Below are positions 6,753-6,860 of a DNA stretch of 6,860 nt, one piece after another. The translations under genes were made by a program, and so were the position numbers. The notes under the pieces were generated by a model. That model was not told where the DNA came from, searched no databases, and saw only the letters and a program-made list of their open reading frames with translations. Every line of letters begins with the position of its first letter. Within the stretch, counting starts at the first letter, position 1. The stretch is from Bacteroidales bacterium. Lineage in GTDB: Bacteria > Bacteroidota > Bacteroidia > Bacteroidales > VadinHA17. The DNA is taken from assembly GCA_027451265.1 (NCBI GenBank), contig DAIDJT010000041.1, positions 6,155 through 13,014 of the forward strand. Reading direction: 5' to 3'.

Positions 6753-6771
6753 GTAAAATTTTGTATATTTA
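6743..6771 (+). promoter_or_regulatory. Candidate promoter of the four-helix-bundle gene
   Basis: A TTG at 6743-6745 and TATATTTA at 6764-6771 resemble the Bacteroidota -33 (TTTG) and -7 (TAnnTTTG, last base differing) elements with 18 bases between them. Transcription would start near 6775, leaving a leader of about 25 bases. The -33 part lies inside the last 8-mers of the repeat. Without expression data this remains a pattern match. Confidence 0.3.
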
Positions 6772-6799
6772 TGATGCTGTATTTCTTAAATGTGCTTTT

Positions 6800-6860
6800 A
6801 TGGGAACAATCAAAGACTTTGAGGAGCTTGAAATATGGAATCTTTCCAGGGAGTTGGTCG
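6800..6860 (+). CDS. Four-helix-bundle protein (23S rRNA intervening-sequence / S23 type), N-terminus only
   Basis: Only the first 20 residues are inside the window, starting M-G-T-I-K-D-F-E-E-L and continuing E-I-W-N-L-S-R-E-L-V. The pattern F-x-x-L-x-I-W-x-x-[AS]-x-x-L is the hallmark opening of the TIGR02436 four-helix-bundle family, usually about 115-130 residues. Members were first described as proteins encoded in 23S rRNA intervening sequences of Leptospira; free-standing copies are common in Bacteroidota and their role is unsettled. The Avd accessory protein of diversity-generating retroelements has a related fold. The ATG at 6800 is the first in-frame ATG, and the conserved motif begins right after it. 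No Shine-Dalgarno is present. The gene diverges from dnaG and there is no sign of rRNA around it in this window. Identification rests on a short stretch, though a distinctive one. Confidence 0.82.
   Translation, partial: MGTIKDFEELEIWNLSRELV

Noticed and set aside
6800..6860. 23S rRNA intervening sequence with the four-helix-bundle gene inside an rRNA
   Set aside because: No rRNA sequence flanks the gene on its left, where dnaG is found instead; it appears to be a free-standing family member.

Overview
The window looks like a chromosomal segment of a Bacteroidota bacterium, probably Bacteroidales-like. This rests on a Bacteroides-type DnaG primase, two lipobox-bearing proteins including a Bacteroidota-style alpha-2-macroglobulin with a W-W-W motif, absence of Shine-Dalgarno sequences before the starts, and a TAnnTTTG-type -7 element ahead of dnaG. 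The genus cannot be read from the sequence.

Layout, right to left along the minus strand: dnaG (6689-4713) is followed by a 279-base gap full of short repeats, then an uncharacterised 300-residue lipoprotein gene (4433-3531), a 141-base gap, and the first 1129 residues of a large alpha-2-macroglobulin-family lipoprotein (3389 to the left edge, incomplete). At the right edge a plus-strand gene starts at 6800 and encodes the first 20 residues of a four-helix-bundle protein of the 23S rRNA intervening-sequence (S23/TIGR02436) type; it diverges from dnaG across 110 bases. No rRNA, tRNA, CRISPR array or transposase is visible.

The three protein-coding blocks on the minus strand share a direction but no obvious pathway: DnaG makes replication primers in the cytoplasm, while the other two are exported lipoproteins. 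The macroglobulin is expected to act as an envelope protease trap, and its family is often paired with penicillin-binding protein 1C, which would lie beyond the left edge if present.

The unusual content is in the gaps. Each of the three intergenic regions carries a different short degenerate repeat: 18 tandem heptamers (consensus GCGAnnT, with an exact 28-base higher-order repeat) downstream of dnaG; four 8-mers (GCRGTCWK) between dnaG and the four-helix-bundle gene; and an AGGTTCATTC-like motif recurring at an exact 30-base step upstream of the macroglobulin gene. The arrays, and the closeness of one to a four-helix-bundle gene, are the best candidates here for something undescribed.
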